A DNA stretch of 63,379 bases, taken from Ignavibacteria bacterium. Lineage in GTDB: Bacteria > Bacteroidota > Ignavibacteria > Kapaibacteriales > Kapaibacteriaceae. Position numbers and translations under genes: made by a program. Under the pieces are notes generated by a model that was not told the origin of the DNA, searched no databases, and saw only the letters and a program-made list of their open reading frames with translations. Location of the stretch: positions 1 to 63,379 of the forward strand of contig JABMNI010000075.1 in NCBI GenBank assembly GCA_013204605.1, read 5' to 3'. Shown piece by piece: positions 35,117-44,592 of this stretch. Numbering within the stretch: position 1 is the stretch's first letter; each line of letters opens with the position of its first letter.

Positions 35117-37972
35117 CTACTTGATAACTATCAGCGGCGTACGTAAAATTTGCGACCCCGTATCCACTGTTACATTATACGTCCCAGTGGCTAAATGACT
35201 GATATCTAGATCAACTACTTGATACTCAGATTCTACATCTAAAACGGGCTGCGTGATTATCTCCCTACCATTCACGTCGTGCACTCGTAATACTGATGTG
35301 GTGTGTAAAGCCCCTTTTACAGGAATGAAAACCACGTTAACGGAGGGCGTGGGAGCCACTGGGCCGATTTGCAGCGCAGACGCTTCGTGGGTAGGTTGGG
35401 CATATTTTTTGAGCATTGCCTTGGCGCGATCAAGCGCGGTGTCTATCACAATTACCTGACGGTAGGTTTTTGTGTAGCCGGGCCAAATGCCGCTGGTGAA
35501 TCGCATTCCGGTAATAACGGCTATGTCCTTGGTGGCCGATTCTTGGCTAGACGTGCCCGACATTAGGAAGTCGTACTTCAGTTTTGCCGGAAAGCCGTTG
35601 TAGGTGAGTGTATTGTCTACACCCACGGCTATGGGTCTCGAATCGGAGTAGACTGACGATACAGCGCACAGCACTACCGGTTCATTCGGATTGGTGGTTC
35701 GCGCAAATTGAACGGCTCCGTGCATTCCCACCGAATCCAACAACGTGAAATTACTAGCCGGCTGTGCTCCCAAATCCCAATCGAAAAAGTAGGCAGCTGC
35801 CACGTCTGAAATAACTGAATCAGAAATATTTTTTATTGAAATGTCGCACACAAAAACGCCGCTATCTTTTTCAGCCAAATACACGCTCTGCGTAATTTCA
35901 ATTCCAAGTTTCATGGAATCGGGCGCATCGGCATCGGTGACAATTGATGTAAGGGGGCTAGGTGCTACAAATCTTTTCTTAGGTAAAAAGTGATCGTTGT
36001 TTTTGCGAACCCCTCGCACTGCATCTACAACGCGGTTGCGGCTACCAACCATTAAGCCCCCTTCATAAAGTTGACCGCACCATGAGCGATAATTGAAGCC
36101 AACACCTTGACCTCGATCGAGATCGGTGTTGCCAATCCGTCCACGATCTCCAACACTTAGCGCTGCTACATCGTTTGAAAGATTTGTAAACGCCGCACTT
36201 GGAGTAACGGGGATTTGCAGGCGTCGCACAAAACCAGCGCCAGACTTGGTAGTACCAATTAAATCCGCAACAATAAATGTCGACGTATCCGTGGCAGCCG
36301 TAATCACCGCACTAATTCCACCAAGCACAAACTGCTGGTTGTGAGCAATGGAGTTCGTAACATTTATTACTTGAGGCGAAATAATTTTCACGCCAATCGT
36401 TGCCGCAGAAGTCAGTTTGAAGTTTCGAATTTCAGAAATTGTGAAAGGGGCTAAGACACTCGTGTAGTGCAGCTCGATGGCTACGGTATCGCCAACCGTC
36501 CATCTACTCTGACCATTTTTGGTAGCAACTATTAGTGTGTCGAACTCGATGGATGGCATACTATCGGGCGGCATGGTAACGGCGCGCAATGCATCGAGTC
36601 TTCCCATCGGCAGCAACAACGAATCCTTGTTAAGAGGAATGAGTTTCCACGGGTTGGGTTTGGAGGTTTCTCGCACTAAGGCGCACGCTTCGATGGCTGT
36701 GAGCGCGGGGTACTTTGAACGGACCAGACCCAACACACCGGCTGCAATTGGCGCTGCGCCAGACGTGCAACAAAATCCACCGTAGGTCCCATCGTTCGAG
36801 GTTGCCTTGGTGCCCTCGCCCGGTGCCATGATATCCACGGTTGGGCCAATGCCCGACATTCCAATTACGTAATCGGATGCATCCGAAACCCCAACGCCCA
36901 ATACGCCACGATAGGCACACGGATAGAATGGCGAGGATGTGCCATGATTTCCAGATGCCGCAACAATTGCTACGTCGCGGGCGATTGCATAACGAATCAC
37001 ACTTTCGTCGATGCAACTCTTAGACATTCCACCCCAAGAGCAGTTAACAATTTTTATTCCGTTCAACGCACAATACACTATGCTTTCGTATCCGTATACA
37101 ATGCCACCGGAATTATCAGGCATGGTTTTCATGGGCACTAGTTTACATCTACCAGCCACGCCGGCAATACCAAGTGTGTTGTTTGTAACAGCTCCGCAAA
37201 TACCGGCTACCGCCGTGCCGTGACCTTCACGCTTATTGAAAGTATTTCCGCGCGGTGTCATATCATCTGGGGTACAAAAATTGTAGCCCCGGTAATCATC
37301 TACATAACCATTACCGTCATCGTCAATTCCGTTGTCGGGAATCTCGCCCACATTCACGTACAATGCATCTGCAAGATCTTCATGCGATTGCAATATTCCA
37401 CTATCACTAATTCCAATCAACACCGAGTCTGAACCAGGCTCGATATCCCACGCTTCAAAAACAGAAATCGTGGCCAACATTCTTTGTTCTTTTATCAACG
37501 AATCATTTGGAATTGCACACAGCTGATTTACATATACAGGCTCAACTACCTCAATCAGCGCGCAACTATTCAACAACTTTCTACCCTTGCGCTCTGGTTC
37601 CATTGTCAGGTCATCGTAACTCACCACGTACGTTCGTAGCAGCGGCTCTTCCAGTACATACGCATCTTCGCTAACCGCCGTAGTCCGTTTTTGTGGCTTC
37701 ACAACATTCATGGATGCCGAATATGTCAACGACTGTTGGTACGGCAGCAATGCGCGCACTACCTTTAAACCATGTTCTCGCAGGACGTCGGCATGTAATG
37801 CTAACGGCAGACCATAACTCACGCGCACCTTAAGCTGACCCGCTACCACTGCATCAAGTCGGCGCGGAGGATCGGCAGGTAAGAATGTTAGCTGACCCCA
37901 CGCTACAATGGGAAACATCATTGCAACAATGAAAAACAACATCGCAACAAGGCAGGCTTTCAATATGGTCAC
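35117..37972 (-). CDS. Secreted subtilisin-like serine protease, T9SS-type (951 aa)
   Basis: GTG start; signal peptide at about 4-27. The S8 catalytic triad is readable: D190 in GISDSGILQSHEDL, H251 in GHGTAVAG and S404 in CCTSGAAPIAAG, with N342 for the oxyanion hole. The usual GTS at the serine is CTS here. An acidic calcium-type loop GIDDDGNGYVDD follows the Asp. A beta-rich region of about 450 residues comes next, and the C-terminus (LRVHDVNGREIITQP and TGTYNVTVDTG) is a type A-like sorting domain. It follows a paralogous protease by 42 bases, probably in one transcript. Confidence 0.9.
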   Translation of the reverse strand: MTILKACLVAMLFFIVAMMFPIVAWGQLTFLPADPPRRLDAVVAGQLKVRVSYGLPLALHADVLREHGLKVVRALLPYQQSLTYSASMNVVKPQKRTTAVSEDAYVLEEPLLRTYVVSYDDLTMEPERKGRKLLNSCALIEVVEPVYVNQLCAIPNDSLIKEQRMLATISVFEAWDIEPGSDSVLIGISDSGILQSHEDLADALYVNVGEIPDNGIDDDGNGYVDDYRGYNFCTPDDMTPRGNTFNKREGHGTAVAGICGAVTNNTLGIAGVAGRCKLVPMKTMPDNSGGIVYGYESIVYCALNGIKIVNCSWGGMSKSCIDESVIRYAIARDVAIVAASGNHGTSSPFYPCAYRGVLGVGVSDASDYVIGMSGIGPTVDIMAPGEGTKATSNDGTYGGFCCTSGAAPIAAGVLGLVRSKYPALTAIEACALVRETSKPNPWKLIPLNKDSLLLPMGRLDALRAVTMPPDSMPSIEFDTLIVATKNGQSRWTVGDTVAIELHYTSVLAPFTISEIRNFKLTSAATIGVKIISPQVINVTNSIAHNQQFVLGGISAVITAATDTSTFIVADLIGTTKSGAGFVRRLQIPVTPSAAFTNLSNDVAALSVGDRGRIGNTDLDRGQGVGFNYRSWCGQLYEGGLMVGSRNRVVDAVRGVRKNNDHFLPKKRFVAPSPLTSIVTDADAPDSMKLGIEITQSVYLAEKDSGVFVCDISIKNISDSVISDVAAAYFFDWDLGAQPASNFTLLDSVGMHGAVQFARTTNPNEPVVLCAVSSVYSDSRPIAVGVDNTLTYNGFPAKLKYDFLMSGTSSQESATKDIAVITGMRFTSGIWPGYTKTYRQVIVIDTALDRAKAMLKKYAQPTHEASALQIGPVAPTPSVNVVFIPVKGALHTTSVLRVHDVNGREIITQPVLDVESEYQVVDLDISHLATGTYNVTVDTGSQILRTPLIVIK

Positions 37973-38014
37973 ATTACATCCCGTAAAATCTTCTTAAAAT
38001 TTCAGTCGCCGACG

Positions 38015-40798
38015 CTAGTGAATTACGGCAACGGGCTTTGTGGTTGTTTGCCCGTGCCCGCTTATAATCATCGTATACATACCGTTTGCAAGTTGCGAGG
38101 TGTTTAGCATAATTCCGGCAGCGTTGTTGTTTGTGATTTCCACCACAACTTGACCGTTCGCATTTACCATCATAACTCGTTCAACATTAACTGTGTTTTC
38201 CAATTGAAGTGAGTAGTCTGCGGGGTTTGGTTTCACTACTATCTCGTCTCGCATAATCTCTTCACTAACCGCCATAGGATTTTCAAGTGTGGCTCTCACA
38301 ACGTTAGCTGCTTCTTCTGAAGTATTTCCAACTCCAATTACCAAGATTACCGTTCTACTTTCATTTGGCTGCAACAAACCGGGAAATCTAATTCCACTTA
38401 TGCTGCACATATCGCCCGTTGTAACAGTTTGAATTGATGTGCCAGAAGATAAAAGTTTTATCACATCGGCATCTGTAAATCCATCGCCATCGTCAACAAT
38501 CGAGCTAATGCTCATACCCGCGCTTTGCGCTGTTACGCCTGGTGTAGAAGTGTGCATAACATGCACTACAGATACGTTTGCATCTGAACGCTCGTATGCT
38601 TGCGCTGAAGCACCGGTCATACCCGCAGGTACGGCTTCGGGTGCTAGTCTTACGGTATTGTTAACGCCCGACGATCCAAGATCGAAGTCTAAATAATAGC
38701 CCACTGCTAAATCAGAAATTGCCGTTGCGCCTCTGTTCTTCACGACAATAGTAATAACCGTTGCATCGCTTGATTGCGAAGGGAACGTGCATCTTTGGCT
38801 TACTTCAACGCCAATCAGTTTGCTGGGCAACACATTCGAATCGTCCATAACGTTACGCTCACGTTCGGGAGCAACGAAGGGTTTCTTTACGGTGAAATTC
38901 GACTCTTCTGTTAGATTGTCGTACCCCTTCAATGCCCTTTCACTTCCTGCCGAAAGTATAATTCCACTGTACGACATTAGCGCAAATTCATTTTTCCAGT
39001 TCATGCCAACACCCATCTTACCACTCTTATTTGAATCGTAAGCCAACTTTCCATCATCTCCAATGGAGTACACCAATTTGTCGTTCTTCATGATGGCCAT
39101 GGTGCTGGAAGTCTGCATATTATCGAAAGCAACATCTGTATATATACCCGAGGTCATGTCGAGTTTTAACACTAGTGGCAACAGCCCCATCTGCGTTACC
39201 TCTACAACGTAGTCCGACGTCCAAACAGTTGCCCCACCGTCTAACTGCGCAACCTCGTGCGAGCCCTGCAGCACCTTTGCACTCCAGTCTCCTTGGTCTG
39301 CAATCCGAACGTTAACGGCCAAATCTGAAACATTCGCCAATTCGTTTTTCAGTTGATACCTAATAGCAACTGTGTCGCCCGCACGAAGTCTATCTACCAG
39401 CACACCGTTCTTTCTGCGCTCAACAGCCAGCACTCTAACTCCGGGCGTGCTAAGCGGATCCAACGATAACGCTGCAAAGGCATCCAACCTTTTGGGTACA
39501 AATTCTGCAATGGCGGCATTCTTGTTTGTAATATCTGCGCCCGACAATCGCAGCAGTGCCGCTATTTGCATTGCCGTTAGGAACGGGTGTCGGTCCCTGA
39601 GTAGCCCCGCTACCCCTGCCACCATAGGTGAACAGAACGAGGTTCCTCCACCAACACTGCCGTACCCATTCCCCGCACTGGTTGAAAGCGCACCGTATCC
39701 TGGAGCGGCAAGCTGCACATTACGGCCAAGCCCGCTGCCTGTTGTAACTGCATCTTGAAGGTTTGATTCAGCCACACCAAACACTCCAATGTACGAGGCC
39801 GGATAGTTTGAACTTTTCCACCCGTTTCCGGTGGGACCATTTCCGTGATTACCGCCCGAAGCCACAATTAATACATCGTTCGCTACGCAGTAGTCAATAA
39901 TGGTTTGCTCAACTAACGAAGGGGGCTTAACCACGCCCCACGAAGTATTAATTACCCGGCACCCCCTGCTAACGGCATACAATATGCCCTCGTAACCATG
40001 TGTTATGCTGCCGGTTAACGGTCCAGCTTTTACAGGAATCATCGAACACGCAAACCCAAAGCCCGCTACCCCTTTGCCATTATTTGTGTGTGCACTGGCA
40101 ATGCCAGCCACCTGCGTGCCGTGTCCGCCGGCCGAGTTGTTCTTGGTATCGCCAGGCTTGGTATTATCGATTGCCCACGTCATATTGTAACCGGCATAGT
40201 CATCTATGTAGCCGTTATTGTCATCGTCGATCCCATTATCAGGAATTTCAGCCGTGTTCAACGATATATTGCCCTGCAGGTCCTCGTGCAGTTGCTCCAC
40301 GCCGTTATCAACAATTCCAATTACAACGCTTCGGTTCCCCTCTGAGATATTCCACGCCTGCAACATTTTAGTAACCACAAAGGCCTGCTGCTGCGGTGCC
40401 AAAGGGTCGTTCGGGGTCCCCTGAACGTCATCAAGGTACTTCGGCTCAGCCACTTCAACAATAGATGGATATTTTTGCATTAGCCACAAAGCAAGTTGCG
40501 CCGGACTCCTGGCGTGCGAATAGCGTATCGTCCAAGTACGTGTAAGTTTGTCCTCGGCAGACCGTAGCATTTCAAGGTTTTGGTAAGGGGCTTTGGGGCT
40601 TTTTGTCCGACTGTAGGATGATTGTGCTGTAGTTAATAACTGCGCTGCACTGGTCACGCCAATTGGCAAAAGCTCGCGCACTTGCATTTCAGTTACGTTG
40701 TTTACAAAACGCACAACCACAATGTTGGGAATGAGTTTTTGAGCAGTGGCTGCATAAGTAGTACACAGACAGCAGATAATCAACAATAAAAATTTCAT
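38015..40798 (-). CDS. Secreted subtilisin-like serine protease, T9SS-type (927 aa)
   Basis: Signal peptide MKFLLLIICCLCTTYAATAQ. Triad: D164 in GIVDNGVEQLHEDL, H226 in GGHGTQVAG, S387 in GGGTSFCSPMVAG, and oxyanion N317. The loop GIDDDNNGYIDD is shared with the downstream paralogue. The C-terminus (VVKPNPADYSLQLENT, LANGMYTMIISG) is a T9SS type A domain. The first gene of a two-protease transcript, divergent from dnaX with only 71 bases between them. Confidence 0.92.
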   Translation of the reverse strand: MKFLLLIICCLCTTYAATAQKLIPNIVVVRFVNNVTEMQVRELLPIGVTSAAQLLTTAQSSYSRTKSPKAPYQNLEMLRSAEDKLTRTWTIRYSHARSPAQLALWLMQKYPSIVEVAEPKYLDDVQGTPNDPLAPQQQAFVVTKMLQAWNISEGNRSVVIGIVDNGVEQLHEDLQGNISLNTAEIPDNGIDDDNNGYIDDYAGYNMTWAIDNTKPGDTKNNSAGGHGTQVAGIASAHTNNGKGVAGFGFACSMIPVKAGPLTGSITHGYEGILYAVSRGCRVINTSWGVVKPPSLVEQTIIDYCVANDVLIVASGGNHGNGPTGNGWKSSNYPASYIGVFGVAESNLQDAVTTGSGLGRNVQLAAPGYGALSTSAGNGYGSVGGGTSFCSPMVAGVAGLLRDRHPFLTAMQIAALLRLSGADITNKNAAIAEFVPKRLDAFAALSLDPLSTPGVRVLAVERRKNGVLVDRLRAGDTVAIRYQLKNELANVSDLAVNVRIADQGDWSAKVLQGSHEVAQLDGGATVWTSDYVVEVTQMGLLPLVLKLDMTSGIYTDVAFDNMQTSSTMAIMKNDKLVYSIGDDGKLAYDSNKSGKMGVGMNWKNEFALMSYSGIILSAGSERALKGYDNLTEESNFTVKKPFVAPERERNVMDDSNVLPSKLIGVEVSQRCTFPSQSSDATVITIVVKNRGATAISDLAVGYYLDFDLGSSGVNNTVRLAPEAVPAGMTGASAQAYERSDANVSVVHVMHTSTPGVTAQSAGMSISSIVDDGDGFTDADVIKLLSSGTSIQTVTTGDMCSISGIRFPGLLQPNESRTVILVIGVGNTSEEAANVVRATLENPMAVSEEIMRDEIVVKPNPADYSLQLENTVNVERVMMVNANGQVVVEITNNNAAGIMLNTSQLANGMYTMIISGHGQTTTKPVAVIH

Positions 40799-40834
40799 AT
40801 ATCTAAATCAATCAATGTTCGAGTTGTATGCGTA

Positions 40835-40840
40835 TATAAT
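40835..40840 (+). promoter_or_regulatory. Possible -10 element of the dnaX transcript
   Basis: A TATAAT hexamer lies 29 bases before the dnaX start codon in the 71-bp divergent region. No good -35 element is visible at 17 bases. Bacteroidota promoters often differ from this form, so the call is weak. Confidence 0.3.
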
Positions 40841-40869
40841 CGGCATCGATGTAGTTTGTTACAAAAACC

Positions 40870-42528
40870 ATGGCTGACACAGAACCGTTTATCGTCACCG
40901 CCCGTAAGTGGCGTCCGCTGATTTTTGCCGACGTAGTTGGTCAAGACCATGTTACTACAACGCTCAAAAATGCAATTCTTAGCAATAGGGTACACCATGC
41001 CTACCTTTTTACTGGACCCCGAGGCGTTGGAAAAACCACGTGCGCACGCATAATTGCGCGTGCACTGAATTGCACAAATTCAACGAATGCCGAGCCGTGT
41101 AATGAGTGCGCTTCGTGTAGAGATGTGTTAGACGGACGCAGTGTTGACGTAATAGAAATTGATGGTGCATCGAACAATAGCGTTGAAGACGTTCGCAAAC
41201 TGCGCGATAATGCAAAGTATGCTCCGCTAACCGGCAAGTACAAGATGTATATCATCGATGAGGTGCACATGCTTTCAACGGCGGCATTCAACGCCCTGTT
41301 GAAAACGCTGGAAGAGCCCCCTGCCCACCTTGTATTTGTGTTTGCTACAACCGAGATTCACAAACTACCGGCAACCATTCTTAGCCGTTGCCAGCGTTTT
41401 GATTTCAAGCGTATGGAGATAGATTCCATTGTGAACCACATCGGTTCGATTGCGAAGGCAGAGAAAATTTCCATTGATGAAGAATCGTTGGTTTCGATTG
41501 CCAAGAAGGCCGATGGTTCGATGCGCGATTCTCAGTCGATTTTCGATCAGGTTGTTTCGTTTTGTGGCAACACAATTGCGTATGAAGAAGTTCGAAAAGC
41601 ACTTCACCTAATTGATGTTGATTTCTTTTTTGCGCTCTCCACAGCCGTGCGATTGCATGATGTAACCGCCATGTTGAATAAGGCACAAGAGGTAGTTCAG
41701 CGAGGTTACGATTTACAAGAATGCTTGATTGGACTTCTGGAGCATTTCAGAAATATTCTTACCGTAATTGTTACGAAGGATGTGCAATTGATCGAAGCGT
41801 CGAAATCCTTTTTGGAAAAGTATTCGTCGGAAGCCTTGCTGTTTACACAAGCCGATGTTGTTCGTACGATGAGTGTGATTAGTCAAGGTGAGTCTATCCT
41901 GAGGCAGAACCCGCCGCAGCCAAGGGTGCGTTTTGAGTTTACGCTCATTCAACTTGCGTCGTTGGATTCTGCTATCGACCTCGGACAACTTCTCGCGCAA
42001 ATTTCTACCGGCGAAGAGCACACACCGCGCGTTGGTGGACCTCCCGTAAAAATTAGATACGGTCAGAACGCTTCAGCGCTGCGCCCACTTCGCTCCGTCC
42101 CAACACGCGTTTCAACAACCAAGAATCCCGTCAGTTCTATCACCTCGGAGGGTCTCGCCAACCGCTGGGATACCGTGCTAGAAGAAATGCCGGAGGGTCT
42201 ATCCTTTGTTAGAACTTCGGTAAACCGCGGCATGCTGAAAGTAAAATTTTCGGAAGTAGGAATTGTTCTCGAGCCGGCAGCCATGGTGGTATATCATCGC
42301 GTGCTCGACAACGTTGACGCATTGAAAGTTCACCTCACCGATGTGTATGGTGCAGCTGTGGCTGTGCAAGTTTTACCGTTTGTGAATGCCGACCACGCAA
42401 ACGATTCATCCGACGCTTCAGCCGCGAACGGATCTGCTTACGGCTATAACGAACGCGACATGCATCCAATTGAAAAAACCATTGTCGACCTTTTTAAAGC
42501 TCGCCGATCAAATACATCGAACAACTAA
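40870..42528 (+). CDS. dnaX: DNA polymerase III subunit gamma/tau
   Basis: The 552-residue clamp-loader ATPase has Walker A GPRGVGKT at 49-56, a zinc module with cysteines 68, 77, 80 and 83, the sensor/Walker B region IIDEVHMLSTAAFNALLKTLEEPP and the arginine-finger segment ILSRCQRFDFKR. The last 150 residues form a tau-like tail with a Pro/Arg/Ser linker. It loads the beta clamp onto DNA. It heads the only plus-strand block. No slippery A/G tract for a gamma-form frameshift stands out. Confidence 0.97.
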   Translation: MADTEPFIVTARKWRPLIFADVVGQDHVTTTLKNAILSNRVHHAYLFTGPRGVGKTTCARIIARALNCTNSTNAEPCNECASCRDVLDGRSVDVIEIDGASNNSVEDVRKLRDNAKYAPLTGKYKMYIIDEVHMLSTAAFNALLKTLEEPPAHLVFVFATTEIHKLPATILSRCQRFDFKRMEIDSIVNHIGSIAKAEKISIDEESLVSIAKKADGSMRDSQSIFDQVVSFCGNTIAYEEVRKALHLIDVDFFFALSTAVRLHDVTAMLNKAQEVVQRGYDLQECLIGLLEHFRNILTVIVTKDVQLIEASKSFLEKYSSEALLFTQADVVRTMSVISQGESILRQNPPQPRVRFEFTLIQLASLDSAIDLGQLLAQISTGEEHTPRVGGPPVKIRYGQNASALRPLRSVPTRVSTTKNPVSSITSEGLANRWDTVLEEMPEGLSFVRTSVNRGMLKVKFSEVGIVLEPAAMVVYHRVLDNVDALKVHLTDVYGAAVAVQVLPFVNADHANDSSDASAANGSAYGYNERDMHPIEKTIVDLFKARRSNTSNN

Positions 42529-42540
42529 TTAGGAAATCTC

Positions 42541-43017
42541 ATGGCCTTGCGTGAAGGGAAACGTGCGCCCGCTTTTTCATCAGAAACAGAAACGGGATCT
42601 GCTCTTCAGCTCAAAGATTTGAAAGGGGCTTGGGTAATCTTGTATTTCTATCCTAAGGATGACACTTCATCGTGCACTGCCGAAGCCTGCGATTTTAGAG
42701 ACAACATGAAGGTTCTCGCAAAGAAAGGCGTACGTGTTATAGGGGTGAGTCCAGACAGTGCAAAGAAGCATCAGAAATTTATTGAAAAGTACGACCTGAA
42801 CTTTACGTTGCTGGCCGACACTGAAAAAGTGGTGTGTGAGAAGTATGATGTTTGGAAAGAGAAAAGCATGTATGGCAGAAAATACATGGGCGTAATTCGC
42901 ACTACATATATCATAGATCCGAGTGGGGAAATTGTGAAGACATTTGATAAGGTAAAAGTTACCGGCCATGTTGCCGAAGTAAGAAATACCTTGGTTGAGT
43001 TAGGTGCGTATTCATGA
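42541..43017 (+). CDS. bcp: Thioredoxin-dependent peroxiredoxin, Bcp/PrxQ type
   Basis: The 158-residue product has the Bcp layout: FYPKDDTSSCTAEACDFRD with the peroxidatic cysteine in SSCT and a resolving cysteine five residues on. The usual TPGCT is TSSCT here; the catalytic cysteine and nearby Thr and Glu remain. It reduces organic hydroperoxides and hydrogen peroxide. The stop overlaps the tatD start (ATGATAG), so the two are coupled. Confidence 0.93.
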   Translation: MALREGKRAPAFSSETETGSALQLKDLKGAWVILYFYPKDDTSSCTAEACDFRDNMKVLAKKGVRVIGVSPDSAKKHQKFIEKYDLNFTLLADTEKVVCEKYDVWKEKSMYGRKYMGVIRTTYIIDPSGEIVKTFDKVKVTGHVAEVRNTLVELGAYS

Positions 43018-44591
43018 TAGATACTCACGCACATATCAACGCCGATGCATTTGATGCGGATAGAGATGATGTTTTTCAGCATGCCATCGATAATGGTATT
43101 CACACCATCATTGTTCCAGACATCAAACCAATCGATAGGGATAAGTTGATTGCCATCGTGGACAGCAAACCATTTCTGTACCGTGGTATAGGCATTCACC
43201 CTCATCACACCGCCGAGGGTCAATTTTCAGACCTAGAAATTGTTGAACAAGAGTGTAAGAGGTCGAAGGTTGTAGCAATTGGCGAGATAGGATTAGATTA
43301 TCACTACGACTTTTCACCCCCTGCTACCCAGAAGTCGTATTTTCGTGAGCAAATTCAGATAGCCAAGCGCAATGATTTACCCATCATTGTGCACAACAGA
43401 GAGGCTGACGAAGATGTGTTGAGAATTATCGAGGAAGAGCAAGATGGCTCCCTCCGTGGGGTGCTGCACTGCTTTTCGAGCAACGTTGAAATTCTAAAAA
43501 GAGCATTGGCCTTGGGTTTGCATGTTTCATTCACGGGCAATATCACCTTTAAAAAATCGACGTTGCATGATGTTGTGAGCGCGGTTGACTCGGACAAGTA
43601 CATGATCGAGACAGATTCGCCCTACATCACACCTGTTCCTTTTAGGGGGCAACGCAATGAACCGCAATTCGTGCGGTTTACGGCGGAAAAAATTTCTGAA
43701 ATTCGAGGAGAAACTGTGGACCAGATTGTTTCGAGTACAACAACAACAGCTAGAAAGTTGTTTGGCTTGCTGGCTTTATTGTTGCTGATAACTGTTTCGG
43801 CGTATGCGCAGCCAACAAAGCCGGACTATGATGATTTCGAGAACGATCGTGACTACGATATTGCTGTTGAATATTACTATGCCGACAGCATTGCGTACGA
43901 ACGATGGATAAAGCCCAGAACTTTTGGAATTGGTCTTTCGGTTGGTAGCAATACCGTGGTTGAGCAGCAAAAGTTTACTCAGCAATATGACTATACCAAT
44001 ATCACTGACACAAGATTAGCTTCAGATCCTAAGAGGTGGAAAACATCTCCTCCAGACACCTTGCCCGAAAGGTCGTTTACCTATGAAGGTCTAACCACAA
44101 TCGGAGCAACTTTAATGTACGGCATCAGTTCGCATTGGGCGGTAGAGGGCACGTACCTTTATACCAAGAACAGTGCACCGGCCAGAGATTTCGGACTTGA
44201 CCCAATTATTATAAATGTTTTTGAGTTTGTAGGGCATTATTCACTAAATCCATACAAGAAGATTAACTTTCTAATGCAAGCCGGTGGTACCTACGCCACA
44301 ACTAGTAACAACGATGGAACAACATCAAAACTGGGCATAAATGCCGGACTTGGTCTTGGTATGAACATCCCCACCTCCATTGGATTGTTCTACCCCGTTT
44401 TTAATGTTCGATTCAACTTCATGTTTGGTACCGATCAAAATCGTCCGGTCACTGTCTACCCAGACGTTGCAACCGGCGCCTCGTATTACTACAATAGCGC
44501 CAATCCTGCGCAGAGGTCTGAAAATCTAGCCGATGTAACCACTATCTACTCCATCCCGCGTTTGACCATAATGTTCTATCCGAATTTTTAA
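43014..44591 (+). CDS. TatD-type metal-dependent DNase fused in frame to an outer-membrane protein
   Basis: The 525-residue frame has two parts. Residues 1-250 are a full TatD nuclease: metal ligands in THAHIN, GEIGLDYHYD (E91), H127 in VHNRE, H152 in LHCFSS and D201 in ETDSPY; it ends TTTTARKLFG, exactly where free TatD proteins stop. With no stop codon the frame runs directly into a hydrophobic segment and AYAQ (about 250-266) and then 260 residues of a beta-barrel-like outer-membrane protein ending in Phe. TatD acts on DNA in the cytoplasm, so one exported chain makes little sense. An internal start (see 43716) may give the barrel separately. Read it as a fusion by stop loss, or as two nested in-frame products. 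Confidence 0.85.
   Translation: MIDTHAHINADAFDADRDDVFQHAIDNGIHTIIVPDIKPIDRDKLIAIVDSKPFLYRGIGIHPHHTAEGQFSDLEIVEQECKRSKVVAIGEIGLDYHYDFSPPATQKSYFREQIQIAKRNDLPIIVHNREADEDVLRIIEEEQDGSLRGVLHCFSSNVEILKRALALGLHVSFTGNITFKKSTLHDVVSAVDSDKYMIETDSPYITPVPFRGQRNEPQFVRFTAEKISEIRGETVDQIVSSTTTTARKLFGLLALLLLITVSAYAQPTKPDYDDFENDRDYDIAVEYYYADSIAYERWIKPRTFGIGLSVGSNTVVEQQKFTQQYDYTNITDTRLASDPKRWKTSPPDTLPERSFTYEGLTTIGATLMYGISSHWAVEGTYLYTKNSAPARDFGLDPIIINVFEFVGHYSLNPYKKINFLMQAGGTYATTSNNDGTTSKLGINAGLGLGMNIPTSIGLFYPVFNVRFNFMFGTDQNRPVTVYPDVATGASYYYNSANPAQRSENLADVTTIYSIPRLTIMFYPNF
43705..43718 (+). promoter_or_regulatory. Internal Shine-Dalgarno and GTG start inside tatD
   Basis: GAGGAG (43705-43710) stands 5 bases before GTG (43716-43718), which is codon 235 of the tatD frame. 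This is among the best ribosome sites in the window and would start the barrel protein with a complete signal peptide. Confidence 0.6.
43716..44591 (+). CDS. Putative outer-membrane beta-barrel protein, nested in-frame start
   Basis: Starting at GTG 43716 the product has 291 residues. Its N-terminus MDQIVSSTTTTARKLFG provides a basic n-region, LLALLLLITV the hydrophobic core, and AYA|Q a signal peptidase I site at about residue 32. The mature part has alternating beta strands (FGIGLSVGSNTVV, LGINAGLGLGMNI, YPVFNVRFNFMFG) and a terminal Phe, as needed for BAM insertion. The N-terminal strand of this gene doubles as the last helix of TatD. The role of the barrel is not known. Confidence 0.6.
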   Translation: MDQIVSSTTTTARKLFGLLALLLLITVSAYAQPTKPDYDDFENDRDYDIAVEYYYADSIAYERWIKPRTFGIGLSVGSNTVVEQQKFTQQYDYTNITDTRLASDPKRWKTSPPDTLPERSFTYEGLTTIGATLMYGISSHWAVEGTYLYTKNSAPARDFGLDPIIINVFEFVGHYSLNPYKKINFLMQAGGTYATTSNNDGTTSKLGINAGLGLGMNIPTSIGLFYPVFNVRFNFMFGTDQNRPVTVYPDVATGASYYYNSANPAQRSENLADVTTIYSIPRLTIMFYPNF

Positions 44592-44592
44592 C

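Noticed and set aside
40795-40998. Minus-strand small frame over the dnaX start
   Set aside because: It lies inside dnaX and the divergent promoter region and has no protein-like pattern.
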